From NCBI GenBank assembly GCA_046756985.1, contig JBHHXG010000058.1, forward strand, positions 1 through 10,163: a stretch of DNA of 10,163 nucleotides, in the 5' to 3' direction. The notes below the pieces were generated by a model, which was not told where the DNA came from, did not search any database, and saw only the letters and a program-made list of their open reading frames with translations. How positions within the stretch are numbered: the stretch's first letter is position 1; every line of letters starts with the position of its first letter. Below, in pieces: positions 7,434 through 10,163 of the stretch. Position numbers and translations under genes: made by a program. Source of the stretch: JBHHXG01 sp046756985. GTDB taxonomy: Bacteria; Pseudomonadota; Zetaproteobacteria; Mariprofundales; Mariprofundaceae.

Positions 7434-8392
7434 ATAGTGAGATTACATGGAGTGAGGAAGCAGAAGCACGGGTGAATCGCGCGCCTGCTTTTCTGCGTCC
7501 GATGGTGCGTAATGTCACTGAAAAGAAGGCGCGCGAGGCTGGAATAACGCATATCAGCGAGACGTTTCTGTCCGGTGTGCGTGATGTAACGATGAACGCG
7601 GGTGAGCGCCCGCCAACTGTGCCTGAACCGGGTCACAAGGCGATTGTCTGGACGGCAGAGGCTGAACAGCGACTTGCAGAGGTGCCGCTGTTCACCCGTG
7701 ATACCATGCGCACGATTGTGGAGGAGATAGCGGCTGAACGGGGCCACCTGGAAGTCAATTGCAAACTACTGGATCAGGTTGAGGAACTTGGTGAAGAAGC
7801 ACAGCATTCCGGGCCTGACATGGCATGGTCTGCAGATGCTCTGGAGATGTTGCAATCCCGTTTGTCTGAGACGCCCGAAATGGCTATGGACTTTATGTTT
7901 GATCTGTATAAGGCGGATGCCGAAGAGTTATGCCGGAAGCTGGGGGCCGAAGCGGTTACAGTAGATATTCTCGAAACAGTTTGGGAGACGCCGCATGCAG
8001 AGGCGCGCTGGTCAGCAGAGGCCCGGAATCGTCTGGACGATGCGCCGGACTTTGTGCGCAGCGGCATCAAAAAAGCGGCAGAGCGACGGGCCCGGCGAGA
8101 AGGGTTAACCGAGATCAGTTCGGATGATCTGACCCGTTTTCGCAATGAGTCGATGATGAAAGCGGTCAAACGCATGAAGGCTTTCGGTTTCAAGGAGTTG
8201 ACCTTTGACGCCTTCAAGGTGGCCGCCACAAGGGTGAAACGCCTCAAGGACAATCCACAGGCAGAAAAGCGCTTTGCTGAAATTCAGCAGCATGTGGAGG
8301 GTAAACCCGATGGTATTGGACTGCTAGATAAACAGATGGTTGAAAATATGAAGAACTATCTACGGGAAGGTGGCGGTCGCTCAAAAAAGTGA
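7430..8392 (+). CDS. Protein with four PCP_red-like modules
   Basis: A 320-residue soluble protein built almost wholly of modules starting at W7, W74, W133 and W194. Modules one, two and four keep the proline and arginine pattern (P19/R23, P86/R90, P206/R210). Module three is longer and divergent, with a methionine-rich helix after P149. The last 80 residues (about 240-320) are a separate Lys/Arg-rich helical tail containing FGFKELTFDAFK, for which I recognise no family. There is no catalytic domain, signal peptide or membrane helix, and the only cysteines are C111 and C168. The ATG overlaps the radical SAM stop codon (ATGA), and AAGGAG (7413-7418) precedes it, so the two are coupled. Scaffold, cofactor-binding or substrate-presenting roles for the enzyme upstream are all possible. 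Confidence 0.85.
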   Translation: MNSEITWSEEAEARVNRAPAFLRPMVRNVTEKKAREAGITHISETFLSGVRDVTMNAGERPPTVPEPGHKAIVWTAEAEQRLAEVPLFTRDTMRTIVEEIAAERGHLEVNCKLLDQVEELGEEAQHSGPDMAWSADALEMLQSRLSETPEMAMDFMFDLYKADAEELCRKLGAEAVTVDILETVWETPHAEARWSAEARNRLDDAPDFVRSGIKKAAERRARREGLTEISSDDLTRFRNESMMKAVKRMKAFGFKELTFDAFKVAATRVKRLKDNPQAEKRFAEIQQHVEGKPDGIGLLDKQMVENMKNYLREGGGRSKK

Positions 8393-8426
8393 CTGAGCGA
8401 GGGCCTTTAACGGGAGCGCCACGCTT

Positions 8427-9191
8427 TTGTTGGGTCTCCTGCCAATGCTGATGGTCAATAGCTTGAAAGAGCATTTAGCCCAGCCCGGATTTCTCTCCCC
8501 TTATGGTACAATGGGCGTGGATATCACCTATCTGCTCGCCATGCTGGCAACGGCCATGTTTCTTTATGGCTGGAGGAAGGCGAAGAAAGGCGATGGCGCA
8601 GGTCACCGGCTGATGATGACCTCCGCATCGCTGCTGATGCTGGGTTACTTCTTCGTCTACTACCTGCTCAGGAATCTCGGCGGCATAATGGCTGAAGGGA
8701 AGCTGGGTTTTGGCGGTCCTGACCCGGTGGCTGAAAATATCCTTGCCCCCTTGCTGATGGTGCATTTGACACTTGTTGTGCTGGTGTTCGTACTCGTTCC
8801 CTACCAGCTCTGGCTGGGGTGCCGGGCAGCTACGCGGTCAAATGGTGCTTTGAGCCTGTCCGCGACACCATTGGTTATGAAAACAAGCATGTGGCTGAAA
8901 GTGCTATTGCCATTGACTGTCCTGTTTCTGACTGTGGGTTATTTTCGTTGTGAGAGAGGGCACTGCTGGCTGTTTTATGCAGGCGTACCGGCTTTTTTTG
9001 CAGCCGCCATGGCTATGGAGCGGTTGCTTGAACGTATGTTGCCAACGGGCGGCAGACGGCATCGCATTATTGGCGTTGTAGCCGTGTCCGTCATTCTGTT
9101 GCTGTTTGCCAGCACTACAGGCATGTATACAATGCTGCATGTGCTGTACCCGCATTCAGCAGAGGCAATCACGGCCAGCAGTATAAGTTAA
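8427..9191 (+). CDS. DUF420/CtaM-like membrane protein with an inserted segment
   Basis: A 254-residue integral membrane protein with about six helices (roughly 30-48, 63-82, 105-130, 156-172, 182-200, 214-242). The GHRLMM segment (H60) and the helix with H113 match DUF420, the family of CtaM, which in Staphylococcus aureus is needed to mature a haem A-type oxidase. The last helix, introduced by RRHRIIG and ending TGMYTMLHVLYP, resembles the family's final helix. Between these parts lies an extra stretch (about 150-208) with two more hydrophobic segments and C175 and C180. TTG 8427 is chosen because GGGAG (8412-8416) lies ten bases upstream; ATG 8451 lacks a ribosome site. It follows the module protein by 34 bases, so it is probably the last gene of the operon. 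The family call is moderate to good; the role in oxidase assembly is inferred. Confidence 0.75.
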   Translation: MLGLLPMLMVNSLKEHLAQPGFLSPYGTMGVDITYLLAMLATAMFLYGWRKAKKGDGAGHRLMMTSASLLMLGYFFVYYLLRNLGGIMAEGKLGFGGPDPVAENILAPLLMVHLTLVVLVFVLVPYQLWLGCRAATRSNGALSLSATPLVMKTSMWLKVLLPLTVLFLTVGYFRCERGHCWLFYAGVPAFFAAAMAMERLLERMLPTGGRRHRIIGVVAVSVILLLFASTTGMYTMLHVLYPHSAEAITASSIS

Positions 9192-9259
9192 ATAGTAATC
9201 ATGGTTTGATGCATGCTCGATATGCCCCATATCAGCCAGGGATATTTCACCCGCAACTG

Positions 9260-9280
9260 AGGCGATTACCCGCCTTTTTT
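9260..9280 (+). terminator. Rho-independent terminator of the + strand operon
   Basis: AGGCG (9260-9264) pairs with CGCCT (9271-9275) around a six-base loop and runs into six T residues (9275-9280). It lies about 70 bases after the DUF420 gene. It overlaps the stop and last codons of the convergent small membrane protein on the - strand (the Lys-Lys-Gly-Gly end). Confidence 0.75.
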
Positions 9281-9442
9281 ATACAGAGAGCCATACACAA
9301 ACGTGCAGGCTCCAATGGCGCTGATAACAACATAGAAAATATTCAGTTCAAATCCAACCGTTCTGGCCAGCAAGGCGGTGATTGCGCCGAGGCAGACGAG
9401 TACGACACCGAAGACTTTCAGTTTCATCCCTTTGTGCAGCAT
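9266..9442 (-). CDS. Small two-helix membrane protein downstream of ccdA
   Basis: A protein of 58 residues from the ATG at 9442, or 53 from the ATG at 9427. It has two hydrophobic helices, VFGVVLVCLGAITALLA and, after a short polar turn, FYVVISAIGACTFVYGSLY, and ends in KKGG. The open frame extends upstream to 9535, but that part overlaps ccdA and has no membrane character. I prefer 9442 because it sits two bases after the ccdA stop (TGATCATG), which suits translational reinitiation; at 9427 the AAAGGG is too close to the ATG. I recognise no family. Its position suggests it is co-made with CcdA and may assist it. Confidence 0.65.
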   Translation of the reverse strand: MLHKGMKLKVFGVVLVCLGAITALLARTVGFELNIFYVVISAIGACTFVYGSLYKKGG

Positions 9443-9444
9443 GA

Positions 9445-10143
9445 TCAGACCAGAAAGCCGAGAACAAATGCCTTGAAGTGCCTCATCAGGCCAGTCATGG
9501 CGAGCAATGCGGGTATCAGCACGATGATGCCGCAAATGTTTTTTATCAGGCGATCGTTATGGATGACAACCCTGCTTCTTCTTAATAATAGGACAAGTGC
9601 GATGCCCACCACGCCAAAGGCAGCGCATATGCCGATTCCGTACATCAGGGCCAGATGCCATCCTTCAACCGCCGTTTGCGATTGAGACGCTATTCCCATG
9701 ATGTCGGACATGGTTGGCGTAATACAGGGTGAGTAGATGAGTGCGAAGCTGATGCCGACAAACAGGGATAACGCACTCAGTAAAAGGGGTGTGTGTTTCC
9801 TGCTCAGCAAGATTATGCGATCAACCAACAGGATATACAGACCGGCAAGCAGAATGACGATGCCTGAAATCAGTCTCAGGTCGCTGACGTTATAGAGCAG
9901 AAGTTTACTGATGCCCAGTCCGGAGGCGATGAGCAGAGAATAGAAAACACTGAAACCAACTGTATAGGCAAAAAACGGGAGCAAGACCCACCGGCCGATC
10001 TCCGGCGCGTCCCGTTGGCCAACTGTTACCAGAAACAGCCCGGCGATAAAGGCCATGAAGAAGGGGCTGATCTGCAGAAGGCAAATCTGCCAGATCGAGA
10101 AAAAAGAGGAGAATCCTCCCCACAGGGCGGTGCCGATTCCCAT
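9445..10143 (-). CDS. ccdA: CcdA-family cytochrome c biogenesis / thiol-electron transport protein
   Basis: A 232-residue, six-helix membrane protein of the CcdA/DsbD-beta family, which carries electrons from cytoplasmic thioredoxin across the membrane to keep apocytochrome haem-binding cysteines reduced. The second redox motif is canonical: SPCITPT with C140 in the fourth helix. The first is altered: C21 lies in QICLLQ, where the family usually reads SPCVLP, but its distance to the FIAG segment matches the family, so both reactive cysteines appear present. The length is typical. AAAGAG lies about eight bases before the ATG; only 20 bases upstream are in the window, so the promoter is not visible. 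Together with ResB it would supply two of the System II components; ResC and the ResA thioredoxin are not seen. Confidence 0.88.
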   Translation of the reverse strand: MGIGTALWGGFSSFFSIWQICLLQISPFFMAFIAGLFLVTVGQRDAPEIGRWVLLPFFAYTVGFSVFYSLLIASGLGISKLLLYNVSDLRLISGIVILLAGLYILLVDRIILLSRKHTPLLLSALSLFVGISFALIYSPCITPTMSDIMGIASQSQTAVEGWHLALMYGIGICAAFGVVGIALVLLLRRSRVVIHNDRLIKNICGIIVLIPALLAMTGLMRHFKAFVLGFLV

Positions 10144-10163
10144 TATAATATCTCTTTAAGCCA

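Larger units (their letters stand above)
4766..8143 (+). repeat. Eleven PCP_red-like protein modules across four consecutive genes
   Basis: This is a protein-level repeat, not a DNA repeat. The shared pattern over about 45 residues is W-[ST/D]-x-[ED]-[AG]-x-x-x-[LIMV]-x-x-x-P-x-[FV]-[VML]-R, followed by a charged helix and, near the end, G-x-x-x-[IV]. Copies begin at W363, W459, W522, W609 and W670 of the USP fusion; W9 of the 73-residue protein; W361 of the radical SAM enzyme; and W7, W74, W133 and W194 of the 320-residue protein. W459 and W133 copies are the most divergent. The sequences differ widely at the DNA level, so the copies are old or under functional divergence rather than recent duplications. 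Assignment to PF08369 is from recognition of the motif, not a profile search. Confidence 0.72.

Noticed and set aside
9206..9685. 159-codon + strand frame at the end of the window
   Set aside because: It is antisense to the well-supported ccdA and small membrane protein genes, and it contains the operon terminator.

Overview
The window reads as a chromosomal segment of a respiring bacterium, most likely a proteobacterium. Base composition is moderate, genes are packed with short overlaps, the tRNA gene encodes its own CCA, there is a FNR-type palindrome, and several genes handle haem or cytochromes. I cannot fix the genus. A microaerophilic lineage such as the Zetaproteobacteria would fit, but that is a guess from gene content.

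Layout. Positions 1-1440 hold two orphan response regulators on the + strand: a receiver-LuxR protein behind an extended -10 promoter, and a single-domain receiver. A tRNA-Val(CAC) gene follows at 1523-1597, with its own promoter and a hairpin-U terminator. Next is a full-length ResB/Ccs1-type cytochrome c biogenesis protein (1806-3476). After a 203-base gap comes a run of five + strand genes (3680-9191) that look like one operon: a double universal stress protein (USP) with a long C-terminal tail, a 73-residue protein, a radical SAM/SPASM enzyme, a 320-residue protein, and a DUF420/CtaM-like membrane protein. A terminator at 9260-9280 ends it. On the - strand, convergent with it, are a CcdA-family thiol-electron transporter and a tiny two-helix membrane protein.

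The most striking feature is one repeated protein module. It resembles PCP_red (Pfam PF08369), the C-terminal domain of the light-independent protochlorophyllide reductase subunit BchB/ChlB. I count 11 copies: five behind the two USP domains, one forming the whole 73-residue protein, one at the C-terminus of the radical SAM enzyme, and four in the 320-residue protein. No BchB/ChlB catalytic domain is present. The radical SAM enzyme resembles the NirJ/AhbC/AhbD group, which modifies tetrapyrroles, and the flanking genes (ResB, DUF420, CcdA) belong to haem delivery or cytochrome assembly. I infer a haem- or tetrapyrrole-linked system that has not been characterised as a unit.

Regulation. A near-perfect FNR/ANR-type palindrome (TTGAT-N4-GTCAA, 9 of 10 consensus positions) at 3595-3608 is placed as in a class II FNR promoter relative to a TATAGC -10 at 3633-3638, upstream of the USP gene. 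This predicts induction of the whole module operon at low oxygen.
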